64,000 nt of DNA from Bacteroidales bacterium (GTDB taxonomy: Bacteria; Bacteroidota; Bacteroidia; Bacteroidales; UBA932). Both the position numbers and the translations under genes were made by a program. Below, in pieces: positions 27,467 to 36,156 of the stretch (its first letter is position 1; every line of letters starts with the position of its first letter). Location of the stretch: the NCBI GenBank assembly GCA_022647615.1, contig JALCKZ010000001.1, positions 1,724,178-1,788,177 of the forward strand, written 5' to 3'. The notes under the pieces are model-generated. The model was not told the DNA's origin. It did no database searches and was given only the letters and a program-made list of their open reading frames with translations.

Positions 27467-28468
27467 TTAACTTCTCCTTACTGTGGGTGTTTGTTTTAAC
27501 AGGTAAACTTTTTCTCCCCATGGAGAATATCTTCTTGATTCATTCTGAATTGTAACAATATTGCTCTCTTCATCATGAATTTCAGACTCTTGCATGTACA
27601 AGTGACAGGCCATTGCAATTGCTGCAAAAACCTCTGCGCTAGGTACATCTGTTTCATCAATTTTTTTACCTTTTTCCGGTGCTGCAATACCTTTAGCAGC
27701 CGCCTCTTTTTTCTTGGCATTTTTGATAGAGTTCTTTCCTACCTGCTTAAAGCTCAAGTAAAGAACTATAAGTCCAAGGAATACGACTGACATTGCAGTA
27801 ACTGAAAGTATCCATCCGTCAGGGTCCATTTTCCACATTTTCTGAGATTTGGATACAACAGGATCTGTTGAATTAGTTGTCCCCGGAGTAGGGTATTTAA
27901 GAATCTCTAAACCTCCGTTGGAAGGTATTTTTTTATCTACTGATGTTTTTCTGATAGAAGCCTGATTCCATGCATAAGGCATGTGCAATCCTTCACCGTC
28001 ATGAATTCTTCCATAGGATTTGCCTGCCGGTAACTGCGGAATAGTAATTACATCAACAAGTTGCTTCCTGTCGGGAGCATAGATATATAACTTCTTTACA
28101 TTATCAAGGGTAAAATTCATGTGGAAAGGGCCTTTGGTTGTGTCTCCATCTGCATACAACATAAAGAATTGTCTGTATGGTATTTGTGTAGAGACATTGC
28201 CCTTTGGAATCATGAAAATGTGAGCCGGTTTGGGTCCGTTTTCTTTAATTTCCTGGTCAGTAATAAAGAAACCCGCGACGTCAACCAAGCCGTAAGCAGA
28301 ATTATATAATTCTACCCATCCGCTGTTATCTCCACCAACATTTGTTGTATCCACTTTGTTTGATGTAAGTACTTCATTGATTCTTATATCAATAGCACTT
28401 TGAGCAAACAAATATGGCGAGATTAACAGAGCGCCGGCTAATATTATGAATTTGAAATAACTCTTCAT
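27467..28468 (-). CDS. lamin-tail domain fused to OadG-type gamma subunit
   Basis: A 333-residue exported/membrane protein. Signal peptide: about residues 1-22 (FIILAGALLISPYLFAQS). Lamin-tail-like beta sandwich: about residues 25-165 (IRINEVLTSNK, NSGWVELYNSAY, MPKGNV-like turns). One transmembrane helix: about residues 220-240 (ILSVTAMSVVFLGLIVLYL), followed by the Lys-rich cytoplasmic stretch seen in OadG. The C-terminal 70 residues (VFAAIAMACHLYM) resemble the helical end of Bacteroidota OadG proteins. It lies between the A and C genes, so it should anchor the soluble carboxyltransferase to the pump, with an extra periplasmic domain of unknown role. Confidence 0.83.
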   Translation of the reverse strand: MKSYFKFIILAGALLISPYLFAQSAIDIRINEVLTSNKVDTTNVGGDNSGWVELYNSAYGLVDVAGFFITDQEIKENGPKPAHIFMIPKGNVSTQIPYRQFFMLYADGDTTKGPFHMNFTLDNVKKLYIYAPDRKQLVDVITIPQLPAGKSYGRIHDGEGLHMPYAWNQASIRKTSVDKKIPSNGGLEILKYPTPGTTNSTDPVVSKSQKMWKMDPDGWILSVTAMSVVFLGLIVLYLSFKQVGKNSIKNAKKKEAAAKGIAAPEKGKKIDETDVPSAEVFAAIAMACHLYMQESEIHDEESNIVTIQNESRRYSPWGEKVYLLKQTPTVRRS

Positions 28469-28479
28469 TATTCTAGAAA

Positions 28480-30030
28480 TTATAGAGGAAGGTTATCGTG
28501 CTTCTTAGCCGGATTAGTAACTCTCTTTGTAGCAAGCTGCTGCAAAGCTCTGATGATTCTGAATCTTGTATTGCGAGGCTCAATTACATCATCAATATAG
28601 CCGTATTTAGCTGCATTGTAAGGGTTTGCAAAAGCGTCTCTGTATTCTTTCTCCTTTTGTGCTGCAAATGCTTTTGGATCTTTTTCCTCTTTAAGCTCTT
28701 TGCCGTACAGAATTTCAATTGCTCCGCTAGGACCCATAACTGCAATCTCAGCAGAAGGCCATGCATAGTTGATATCGCCTCTCAGATGTTTGCTGCTCAT
28801 GACGCAATATGCTCCGCCATAGGCTTTTCTAAGAACGATAGTAATTTTTGGAACAGTTGCTTCTCCATAAGCGTAAAGAAGTTTTGCGCCGTGAAGAATA
28901 ATTCCGTTGTACTCTTGCTGAGTGCCTGGAAGGAATCCCGGAACATCTTCCAAAGTAACCAATGGAATATTGAACGCATCGCAGAAGCGGACAAATCTTG
29001 CTGCCTTTCTACTTGAATTTGAGTCCAATACGCCGGCAAGAACTGCAGGCTGATTGGCAACAATTCCAACTGCTACTCCGTCAAATCTTGCAAAACCTGT
29101 GATTATATTTCTTGCATAATCCTTATGAACCTCCAAGAATTTTCTGTCATCAACTATGGACGCAATGACTGCATACATATCATATGGCTTGTTTGGATTA
29201 TCAGGAATTATCTCATTTAGAACATCGTCTTTTCTGTCTATTGGGTCATCTGTCGGGACCTCAGGAGTTGTCTCCAAATTATTCTGAGGCAAATATGAAA
29301 GCAGTTCTCTTATTGTCTCAATTCCCTCATCTTCAGTCTCTACTGCAAATTGAGCAACACCGCTCTTGCTTGCGTGAACACTTGAGCCTCCAAGCTGCTC
29401 TTGTGTAACATCCTCACCTAGAACTGATTTAACAACTTTAGGTCCTGTCAGAAACATATAGCTTCCCTTGACCATTACGTTGAAGTCTGTTAGTGCAGGA
29501 GAGTAAACCGCGCCGCCTGCGCACGGGCCAAAAATAGCTGATATCTGCGGAACTACACCGCTTGCAAGAATATTTCTCTGGAAAATTTCTGTGTATCCTG
29601 CAAGAGCGTTGACACCCTCTTGAATACGTGCTCCGCCTGAGTCATTAATGCCAATGACAGGGGCTCCGACTTTCATAGCCATGTCCATTACCTTGCAAAT
29701 CTTCTGTGCAAAAGTTTCTGACAGTGAACCTCCAAAAACTGTAAAGTCCTGTGCAAAAACGTATACCAGACGTCCGCTGATTGTACCGTAACCTGTTACC
29801 ACACCATCACCAAGAAATGTGCTTTTCTCCATTCCAAAGTTTGTGCAGCGGTGAGTGACAAACATGTCAAACTCTTCAAAGCTGCCCTCGTCAAGGAGCA
29901 TGTTAATTCTTTCACGTGCAGTGTACTTACCTTTTTTGTGCTGAGAATCAATCCTTGCTTGACCTCCGCCCAAGCGCGCTTTCTCTCTGAGAGCGATAAG
30001 CGCCTTTACTTCTTCTAGCTGCTGACTCAT
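28480..30030 (-). CDS. mmdA: methylmalonyl-CoA decarboxylase alpha subunit (acyl-CoA carboxyltransferase)
   Basis: A 516-residue carboxyltransferase of the PccB/MmdA family with two crotonase-like halves. [48 protein letters not shown] (first oxyanion loop) and [14 protein letters not shown] (second) are clear. It moves CO2 from methylmalonyl-CoA to carrier biotin, leaving propionyl-CoA. With the epimerase upstream and the Na+ pump downstream I infer the succinate-to-propionate pathway. A propionyl-CoA carboxylase role is the alternative. It sits 14 bp after the epimerase gene. Confidence 0.94.
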   Translation of the reverse strand: MSQQLEEVKALIALREKARLGGGQARIDSQHKKGKYTARERINMLLDEGSFEEFDMFVTHRCTNFGMEKSTFLGDGVVTGYGTISGRLVYVFAQDFTVFGGSLSETFAQKICKVMDMAMKVGAPVIGINDSGGARIQEGVNALAGYTEIFQRNILASGVVPQISAIFGPCAGGAVYSPALTDFNVMVKGSYMFLTGPKVVKSVLGEDVTQEQLGGSSVHASKSGVAQFAVETEDEGIETIRELLSYLPQNNLETTPEVPTDDPIDRKDDVLNEIIPDNPNKPYDMYAVIASIVDDRKFLEVHKDYARNIITGFARFDGVAVGIVANQPAVLAGVLDSNSSRKAARFVRFCDAFNIPLVTLEDVPGFLPGTQQEYNGIILHGAKLLYAYGEATVPKITIVLRKAYGGAYCVMSSKHLRGDINYAWPSAEIAVMGPSGAIEILYGKELKEEKDPKAFAAQKEKEYRDAFANPYNAAKYGYIDDVIEPRNTRFRIIRALQQLATKRVTNPAKKHDNLPL

Positions 30031-30044
30031 ATATCTTTTATTTA

Positions 30045-30458
30045 TTATTTTTTATTTGGTTTCTCGCAAATTTCTGTAAGGACTCCAAGAGTAGATTTTG
30101 GATGAAGAAAAGCAATGTTAAGTCCTTCAGCACCTGGTCTTGGGGTTTGATCTATTAATCTGACTCCTTTAGCCTTAAGCTCATCAAGACATGTTTGAAC
30201 ACTTGGAGTTGCAAATGCAATATGATGAATTCCTTCTCCTCTCTTCTCAATAAATTTAGCAATAGTGCCTTCTGGATCAGTGCTTTCCAAAAGCTCTAGT
30301 TTTGTTTGTCCGATTTTAAAAAATGCTGTTTTAACTTTTTGGTCTTTAACCTCTTCCACAGAGTAGCATTTAAGACCGAGCATTTTCTCATAGTAGGGAA
30401 TGGCCTCATCAAGAGATTTGACCGCTATGCCCAAATGTTCAATATGTGTTAATTCCAT
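30045..30458 (-). CDS. mce: methylmalonyl-CoA epimerase
   Basis: A 137-residue vicinal-oxygen-chelate protein. [34 protein letters not shown] and [16 protein letters not shown] supply the usual metal ligands (His in the first strand, His in HHIAF, Glu in LTE). It interconverts (R)- and (S)-methylmalonyl-CoA, feeding the decarboxylase encoded immediately downstream. First gene of the long energy operon, with a consensus promoter about 70 bp upstream. Confidence 0.95.
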   Translation of the reverse strand: MELTHIEHLGIAVKSLDEAIPYYEKMLGLKCYSVEEVKDQKVKTAFFKIGQTKLELLESTDPEGTIAKFIEKRGEGIHHIAFATPSVQTCLDELKAKGVRLIDQTPRPGAEGLNIAFLHPKSTLGVLTEICEKPNKK

Positions 30459-30529
30459 AATAAGATCTTTGTTTATTGTTATAAAAATTCAGGTTTGTTC
30501 AAAAAATAATTACTCATTTTAATGAAAGG

Positions 30530-30560
30530 CAAATTTAAGAAATATTATACCTTTGTCAAA
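30530..30560 (-). promoter_or_regulatory. Bacteroidetes-type promoter of the mce-mmd-(V-ATPase) operon
   Basis: On the minus strand: TTTG, exactly 19 nt, TAAATTTG. The leader to the mce ATG is about 65 nt. No intrinsic terminator is seen between here and the end of atpK. A plus-strand -7 box, TACCTTTG at 30548-30555, overlaps it and could serve the LtaS-like gene. Confidence 0.8.
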
Positions 30561-30657
30561 CTTTGAAAGGGATAGATTTTACTTTAAGTTGTTAACATTA
30601 AATCAACCACATAAAGGGAGAAGATGCCGTTTTATGAACGGTTAATGCCAATAAAGT

Positions 30658-32730
30658 ATGAAATTGAAATTTTATAATTATTATTTGCTGATACTCTGGA
30701 GGTTAGTGTTAGCGTATATTCTTTATTCACTTTGCAGGATACTATTCATAGCCTGCAATTACTCTTTAATTGAAGATCCTTCTTTCTCTCAGATAATGAG
30801 AATGATGGGTGGCGGATTAAGATTTGATACTACAGCCATACTTTACACGAACATTCTCTATATTTTCCTGGCTCTGCTGCCAATTCCTTATGTCAAAAGG
30901 CCAAAGTTCCAGAGTATTCTTAAATGGCTGTATGTAACCGTAAACTTCCTGGCGGTTGCTGTTAATCTTGCTGATACGGCTTACTTCAGATTCTCTTTCC
31001 GCCGCACCTCAATGACATTTTTCTCCGAGTTTACGGGCGGGGTGAAAATTGGGAAAATACTGGCGGAAAGTGTTGGAATGTATTGGTACCTGTTTCTTTT
31101 GGGCTTAATTTTCCTTGGCGTATTAATATGGTTGTCCGGAACTTATGGAAAAGAATGCAGACCGCTTTATAGCTCAACAATAGGCCGTGAAGTTAAATAC
31201 TATAATGCAACAGATTATGGTCCAAAGTTTTATATCAAGCAGGTTATAGCTCTTATTATTACATTACCCATTTTCATTATTGGAGTCCGCGGCGGTGCAA
31301 CAAGAACTACAAGGCCTATAACGCTCAGCAATGCAGGGCAATATGTAGAACGTTCTACTCAAACCGCGGCTGTTCTAAATACGCCGTTTTGCCTTATCAG
31401 AACTATAGGGAAGGGGAAATATACCAGACAAAATTTTTATAAAGATTACGCAGAGGCGGGAAAATACTACGCTCCGCTTCATTCATATACTATCGGGAGC
31501 CCGATAAATACTGATGCTCTTAATATTACGGCTGCTACTCCATCCAAAATGAATGTTATGGTTATTATTCTGGAGAGTTTTGGAGCGGAGAATATGGACT
31601 TTCTGAATCCAACTCTGGATAAGCCGTTTACGCCATTTTTGGATTCTTTGAGCAGAGAGGGAATTCTGTGCACCAACGCATTTGCCAACGGCAGAAAATC
31701 CATTGATGCCGTTCCTTCCGTACTCGCCTCTATTCCAAGCCTTTTGACTCCATTTATCGTTACCCCATATTCTAATGACAGAATCCACGGACTTCCATAT
31801 ATACTTGATTCTCTTGGATATTATACTGCATTTTTTCATGGTGCTCCTGATAACTCTATGGGAATTAAGGCGGTAACTCATTTGTGCGGAGTGCAGAATT
31901 ATTATGGAAAGACGGAGTTCAATGATGATTCTCAATTTGACGGGGCTTGGGGAATTTGGGATGAGCCTTTCCTTCAGTTCGTCGGAAGAACAATGAGCAC
32001 GTTTAAGGAGCCGTTTTTTACAGGTGTATTTACCGTCTCTTCTCATCATCCGTTTAAGGTTCCTGCAAAATATGAAAAGATTTTGCCTGCAGGCAAGACA
32101 CCGTTGTTAAAGCCTGTGGCTTATACAGATATGGCGTTGCGTAAATTCTTTGCGTATGCGTCAAAGCAGCCTTGGTTTAAGAGAACAATTTTTGTTTTAT
32201 CGGCGGACCACGGTACGTTTTGGAAGAATGCTCCGCAGTTTGCAAATCCAATTGGGAATACCAGAATACCTATCATATATTACGCGCCGGGGTATATTAA
32301 ACCTCAACGCTACACAGCTATTACTCAGCAGATTGATGTGATGCCTACAATTCTGGAGATGATAGGGTACAAGGGGGAGTTTTTTGGTTTTGGCAACAGT
32401 ATAATTAGCGAGCGTCAAAGGACAAGGTTTGCTATTAATTTCACGACAGATGAATTTCAAATGGTTAGGGGTGAGGGAGATACGTTGCTTGTGCGCAATG
32501 ATAAGGGGCTTACTGCCGTATATATTTTATCTAAGGATCCAACATTGCAGCATAATTTGCTTGCGCCCGGCAGTGTCAGCGAGGGCACAAAGCCGGCAGC
32601 CGGACCGCATTATGGGCATGAGGCTAATCCGGGGATTCGTGATGCGGCGTGCCTGCACAGGCAGGATGAGTTTTTCAAGGCTGTCATCCAACAATATGTT
32701 AATCGCCTGATTGATAACCGTGTTCACTAA
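30658..32730 (+). CDS. LtaS-like membrane sulfatase-fold phosphotransferase
   Basis: A 690-residue inner-membrane protein. Five hydrophobic segments lie in residues 1-210, followed by an extracytoplasmic alkaline-phosphatase/sulfatase-fold domain. Visible metal-site motifs are ILESFGAEN, GRKSIDAVPS with a probable nucleophile S348 (Thr in LtaS), FTVSSHHPF and LSADHGTFW. In Firmicutes such enzymes polymerise glycerol phosphate. In a Gram-negative cell I infer transfer of phosphoglycerol or phosphoethanolamine to a lipid or glycan. Substrate unknown. Single gene with its own leader of about 100 nt. Confidence 0.87.
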   Translation: MKLKFYNYYLLILWRLVLAYILYSLCRILFIACNYSLIEDPSFSQIMRMMGGGLRFDTTAILYTNILYIFLALLPIPYVKRPKFQSILKWLYVTVNFLAVAVNLADTAYFRFSFRRTSMTFFSEFTGGVKIGKILAESVGMYWYLFLLGLIFLGVLIWLSGTYGKECRPLYSSTIGREVKYYNATDYGPKFYIKQVIALIITLPIFIIGVRGGATRTTRPITLSNAGQYVERSTQTAAVLNTPFCLIRTIGKGKYTRQNFYKDYAEAGKYYAPLHSYTIGSPINTDALNITAATPSKMNVMVIILESFGAENMDFLNPTLDKPFTPFLDSLSREGILCTNAFANGRKSIDAVPSVLASIPSLLTPFIVTPYSNDRIHGLPYILDSLGYYTAFFHGAPDNSMGIKAVTHLCGVQNYYGKTEFNDDSQFDGAWGIWDEPFLQFVGRTMSTFKEPFFTGVFTVSSHHPFKVPAKYEKILPAGKTPLLKPVAYTDMALRKFFAYASKQPWFKRTIFVLSADHGTFWKNAPQFANPIGNTRIPIIYYAPGYIKPQRYTAITQQIDVMPTILEMIGYKGEFFGFGNSIISERQRTRFAINFTTDEFQMVRGEGDTLLVRNDKGLTAVYILSKDPTLQHNLLAPGSVSEGTKPAAGPHYGHEANPGIRDAACLHRQDEFFKAVIQQYVNRLIDNRVH

Positions 32731-32840
32731 GGCGAAGATTTGTTATGCCTTGCTCTTGCCTACGGTTTCTTAACGGCTCATTGCTTAGGCTAAACGCAGC
32801 AATTTCGCCTAAAACCTTATGGCTTCGAGCAAGTCATAAC
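32730..32840. other. non-coding stretch with interleaved inverted repeats
   Basis: Starts at the stop codon of the LtaS-like gene. AGGCGAA (32730-32736) pairs with TTCGCCT (32804-32810). GTTATG-C-CTTGCTC (32742-32755) pairs with GAGCAAG-T-CATAAC (32827-32840). The two pairings interleave (a-b-a'-b'), which is a pseudoknot topology or two mutually exclusive stems. No coding frame fits. Confidence 0.5.
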
Positions 32841-32917
32841 TGCATCTTTGCATCATGAAAAAGTGTTAATTCCTTAATTTTTATTGCAAATGACTTGCAA
32901 ATAAAAAATGGAACAAA

Positions 32918-32943
32918 AAAGGCCGCAAGTTTTTGCGGCCTTT
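32918..32943. terminator. bidirectional terminator between the LtaS-like gene and yebC
   Basis: An 11-bp perfect stem, AAAGGCCGCAA / TTGCGGCCTTT, with loop GTTT. An A-run on one side and TTT on the other suit termination of yebC (minus) and possibly of the plus-strand gene. Confidence 0.85.
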
Positions 32944-32962
32944 CTGTTTAATACCGGGCTGA

Positions 32963-33733
32963 TTACTCCTCTTCATCCATATCGGACAAATCAAGCAAAT
33001 GGTAAACGTTCTGCACATCCTCATCCTCCTCTATCTTATCAATAAGCTTGATATTCTCTTCCATCTGCTCCTTAGGCAGTTTCTTTAATTCAACTGTCGG
33101 GATTCTCTCAAATCCGCCGCTTACAAGCTCATACTTATGGTCATCCAAATATTTTTGAATTGTACCAAATGATTTGTATCCGCCGTATATATTAATGTAA
33201 GTGTTTACGTTACCGTCCTTATCCTCTTCCTCAGCCTTGAATACCTCATCAGCTCCGCAGTCAATAAGCTCTAGTTCAAGCTCATCCATGTCTATAGGTT
33301 TCTCCGCATTGTCCTTAATTTTGAATACACATTTGTGGTCAAACATAAAATCAACGCTGCCGGAAGTTTGAAGTGTTCCGCCGAATTTTGTGAAGTAGCT
33401 TCTGATGTTTGCTACCGTACGGGTAGGGTTATCTGTTGCGGTCTCTATAAGGATTGCTATGCCGTGAGGCCCATATCCTTCATATACAACCTCTTTGTAA
33501 TCCTGCTGGTCCTTTTCAGCCGCACGTTTGATGGCTCTGTCAATGTTATCCTTTGGCATGTTTTCAGTCTTTGCAGTCTGAATAATAGCACGCAAGGTTG
33601 GATTGAAGTTGGGATCTCCGCCGCCGTTTTTAGCTGCAATAGTTATCTCTTTTCCAAGACGAGTGAACACGCGGGCCATGTGTCCCCATCTCTTAAATTT
33701 TCTCTCTTTTCTGAATTCAAATGCTCTTCCCAT
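32963..33733 (-). CDS. yebC: YebC/PmpR family protein
   Basis: A 256-residue member of the YebC/TACO1 family. The start MGRAFEFRKERKFKRWGHMARVF is the Bacteroidota form. TAKTENMPKDNIDRAIKRA, YEGYGPHGIAILIE and TDNPTRTVANIRSYF are conserved. Family members are described as transcription regulators or as ribosome-associated factors that relieve stalling at proline runs. It lies 70 bp after the TPR gene, same direction, and ends at the shared terminator. Confidence 0.95.
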   Translation of the reverse strand: MGRAFEFRKERKFKRWGHMARVFTRLGKEITIAAKNGGGDPNFNPTLRAIIQTAKTENMPKDNIDRAIKRAAEKDQQDYKEVVYEGYGPHGIAILIETATDNPTRTVANIRSYFTKFGGTLQTSGSVDFMFDHKCVFKIKDNAEKPIDMDELELELIDCGADEVFKAEEEDKDGNVNTYINIYGGYKSFGTIQKYLDDHKYELVSGGFERIPTVELKKLPKEQMEENIKLIDKIEEDEDVQNVYHLLDLSDMDEEE

Positions 33734-33803
33734 AAAATTCTGTGTACTAATGAATTGTAACTGCTAATAAAAACAAGCCACCTCTTTTGATACAAGTCTT
33801 GTT

Positions 33804-34502
33804 TTACTTTGCAAGGTCAATTTCTGTCTGTAATCTTGATATGTATTTCTCTATCTCGTAACCCTCCGGAGAGTTAGGATATTCATATTTAATCTTCTGA
33901 TACATAGCCAGAGCGTCATCCTTCTTGTTGAGAACTTCATAGCTTGTTGCTGCCTTCATCAAATATGCAGCAGAGAAGATATTATCACTGATATCAGCCG
34001 CTTTCTTAAAGTAGTCAATGGCAGTCTTATTATCACCTTTATTTACATAAGCATCTCCTATGCAAGCAGTTGCACGTCCAAGCATTATCTTGTCCTTGCC
34101 GTTATACTTCTTAAGATAGCTTATAGCCTTATCATAATTGCCAAGCTGGAATTCGCAGATTCCGGCATACATATAGATTGCCTCGCCGGCCTTGCTGCCA
34201 TATTGCTTGGCTACTTTGGCAAAGCCCAGGGCGTTGCCGTCTCCGTTAAGAGCAAGGTTAAAAGAGTCCAGCCTGAAATAGCGTTCTGCTACAAACATCT
34301 GGTTTTGAGCCTCTTTCTGTCTCGGTACAACTATAAAGTAATGATATGACGCAATCAATGCGGCAGCAACAATTACTCCGCCAATGACATACATCATCAG
34401 CTTTTTATACTTTTCGAAAAAAAGTTCGGTCTTTGTTAAGGCTTCTCCAACGTTTGCATTTGCATCTTGCTGAGCCTTTAGATTCTTGTTTTTATTAGAC
34501 AT
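33804..34502 (-). CDS. tetratricopeptide-repeat membrane protein
   Basis: A 232-residue protein with a cytoplasmic N-terminus, one transmembrane helix at about residues 36-56 (LMMYVIGGVIVAAALIASYHYF), then TPR-like helical repeats (AIYMYAGICEFQLGNYDKAISYL, AIDYFKKAADI, ALAMYQKIKYEYPNSPEG). The layout resembles YfgM/BamD-like scaffolds that bind periplasmic chaperones, but the partner here is unknown. It diverges from recF. Confidence 0.83.
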   Translation of the reverse strand: MSNKNKNLKAQQDANANVGEALTKTELFFEKYKKLMMYVIGGVIVAAALIASYHYFIVVPRQKEAQNQMFVAERYFRLDSFNLALNGDGNALGFAKVAKQYGSKAGEAIYMYAGICEFQLGNYDKAISYLKKYNGKDKIMLGRATACIGDAYVNKGDNKTAIDYFKKAADISDNIFSAAYLMKAATSYEVLNKKDDALAMYQKIKYEYPNSPEGYEIEKYISRLQTEIDLAK

Positions 34503-34527
34503 AATCCTCTATTTTTTATGCAGGGTG

Positions 34528-34596
34528 CAAATTTACAACATTTTGCCAAACGCCAAAATGGAAAATGCTTTTTTTAAGTGAATTTTGATAACTTTG
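34528..34596. promoter_or_regulatory. divergent promoters for the TPR gene and recF
   Basis: Minus strand: TTTG (34557-34554), 18 nt, TAAATTTG (34535-34528), 25 bp before the TPR start. Plus strand: TAACTTTG at 34589-34596, 19 bp before the recF ATG, without a clear -33 box. Confidence 0.65.
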
Positions 34597-34615
34597 TAAG
34601 CGTTAACGGCAGGAT

Positions 34616-35803
34616 ATGTTTCTAGATAGGATATTAGTCACAAATTTTAAGAATATTGCCTCTGCAGATTTGGCGTTCTCAAAGAAAATCAATTGTATAA
34701 GCGGCAACAACGGGGAGGGCAAGACTAACCTCCTGGATGCAATCTATTATCTCTCAATGACTAAGAGCTTTTTTCATTTTCCCGACAGTTTTTCAATTCT
34801 GCACGGTGCCGCCTCTGCTGCAATTAACGGAACCTATTCAATGGATGACGGGACAGAGAATAAAATAAGCATAGGTCTTGTTGGCAAGAAGCAGCAGAAG
34901 GATGATTCCGGTAATTTGGAGGAGAAAATCCTAAAGCGCAATGACAAAGCCTATAAGAAAATGTCTGAGCACATAGGCCTTTTGCCAATTGTCATGGTGT
35001 CTCCGTCTGACGTTGCTCTTGTAAATTCAAGCGGGGAGGAGAGGAGAAAATTTGTGAATGCGCTGCTGTCACAGGTTGATAAAGAATACCTTTCAAAGAT
35101 TCAGAATTATTACAGGCTGCTTGCCCAAAGGAACAAACTGCTTAAGAGCGACTCCTGTCAGTCAGACTTGCTGGAGACATTGGACTTCCAGATGGATGAG
35201 AATGCTACTTATATATATAATAAGCGCAAAGAGCTTTGCAAGAATCTGTCGGGACCTGTAACTGAATTCTACAAAAAGCTCAGCGGCGGCAAAGAAGAGG
35301 TGCGGCTGAGATACATTTCCGATATGGATAAGTGCGGTTTTAAAGAGCTGATGGAGAAGTATTTGGAAAGAGATAAAATTTTCAAGTTCACGACGGCAGG
35401 AATACACAAGGATGATGTTGCATTTGAAATAAGCGAGACTCTTGAGCCGCAGCAATCTCCTGATTTGCCGTCAAATGAGACTCCGTACTATCCCATCAAG
35501 AGGTGCGGAAGCCAGGGGCAGCAGAAGTGTTTTTTAATAGCGTTAAAGCTTGCGCAGTTCTCCATTATGAAGGAACTTAACCGTGGCATAGCTCCTGTTT
35601 TGCTTTTGGATGATGTCTTTGATAAGCTTGATATGCAGAGAGTTGAGTACTTGCTTGGGCTTGTTGCCGGAGATTCTTTTGGACAAATTTTTATTACCGA
35701 CAGCAATAAAGTCAGAATGGGAAAACTTGTCCGCAGCATGGGAAGCGAGTGCAGCGAATTTGAAGTGAGCGGCGGTGCCGTTACCGGAATAAAGGCAAAA
35801 TAA
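34616..35803 (+). CDS. recF: DNA replication and repair protein RecF
   Basis: A 395-residue SMC-like ATPase that loads RecA at gaps. The Walker A motif is SGNNGEGKTN at residues 29-38. The signature region RRKFVNALLSQVDKEY and C-terminal GSQGQQKCFLIALKLAQ, followed by the Walker B LLLDDVFDKLD, are intact. Slightly long (usual about 365), owing to extra residues near 80-95 and 285-300. It diverges from the TPR gene and leads a plus-strand run with DUF721, pdxB and DUF4301. Confidence 0.96.
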   Translation: MFLDRILVTNFKNIASADLAFSKKINCISGNNGEGKTNLLDAIYYLSMTKSFFHFPDSFSILHGAASAAINGTYSMDDGTENKISIGLVGKKQQKDDSGNLEEKILKRNDKAYKKMSEHIGLLPIVMVSPSDVALVNSSGEERRKFVNALLSQVDKEYLSKIQNYYRLLAQRNKLLKSDSCQSDLLETLDFQMDENATYIYNKRKELCKNLSGPVTEFYKKLSGGKEEVRLRYISDMDKCGFKELMEKYLERDKIFKFTTAGIHKDDVAFEISETLEPQQSPDLPSNETPYYPIKRCGSQGQQKCFLIALKLAQFSIMKELNRGIAPVLLLDDVFDKLDMQRVEYLLGLVAGDSFGQIFITDSNKVRMGKLVRSMGSECSEFEVSGGAVTGIKAK

Positions 35804-35845
35804 TTGCGCTGCTAATTATTTAATTGATAATAAGATATAGAATAT

Positions 35846-36151
35846 ATGCCGTCAAAGAAGAGGATAGAAAAAGCGATGACAATTGGTAGCATGATATCTT
35901 CATACTTGGAACAGAATGGAATGCTAAAGAGCGGTTTGCTCTCCGGCAGAGTGCTTTCCAGCTGGGACAAGGCGCTTGGCGGAAGTGTTGCGCGGGCCAC
36001 GATGGACAAACATTTTTCTAATGGAACCCTTTATGTTACAATGAGTTCATCAATTGTGAGAAATGTGCTGCTGCAGGACAAGGAGTCAATAGTTAAGAGG
36101 ATTAATGAAGAGGCCGGCGGGGAATATGTAAAGAAACTTGTTCTTAAATAG
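35846..36151 (+). CDS. DUF721 (DciA-like) protein
   Basis: A 101-residue basic protein of the DUF721 family, often placed beside recF in this phylum. MTIGSMISSYLEQNGM, LSSWDKALGGSVARAT and LYVTMSSSIVRNVLL fit the KH-like fold of DciA, the ancestral loader of the replicative helicase. The helicase-loading role is known for DciA from other bacteria and is inferred here. It ends 5 bp before pdxB. Confidence 0.85.
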   Translation: MPSKKRIEKAMTIGSMISSYLEQNGMLKSGLLSGRVLSSWDKALGGSVARATMDKHFSNGTLYVTMSSSIVRNVLLQDKESIVKRINEEAGGEYVKKLVLK

Positions 36152-36156
36152 AGTCT

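Noticed and set aside
27429..27521. Longer start for the biotin carrier gene
   Set aside because: The extra frame runs back into the lamin-tail/OadG gene and its residues are unlike carrier proteins; MKEYKLKING fits the family.
30459..30657. Possible tRNA or small gene in the mce/LtaS-like gap
   Set aside because: No cloverleaf or CCA end is seen; the AT-rich gap is explained by overlapping divergent promoters and leaders.
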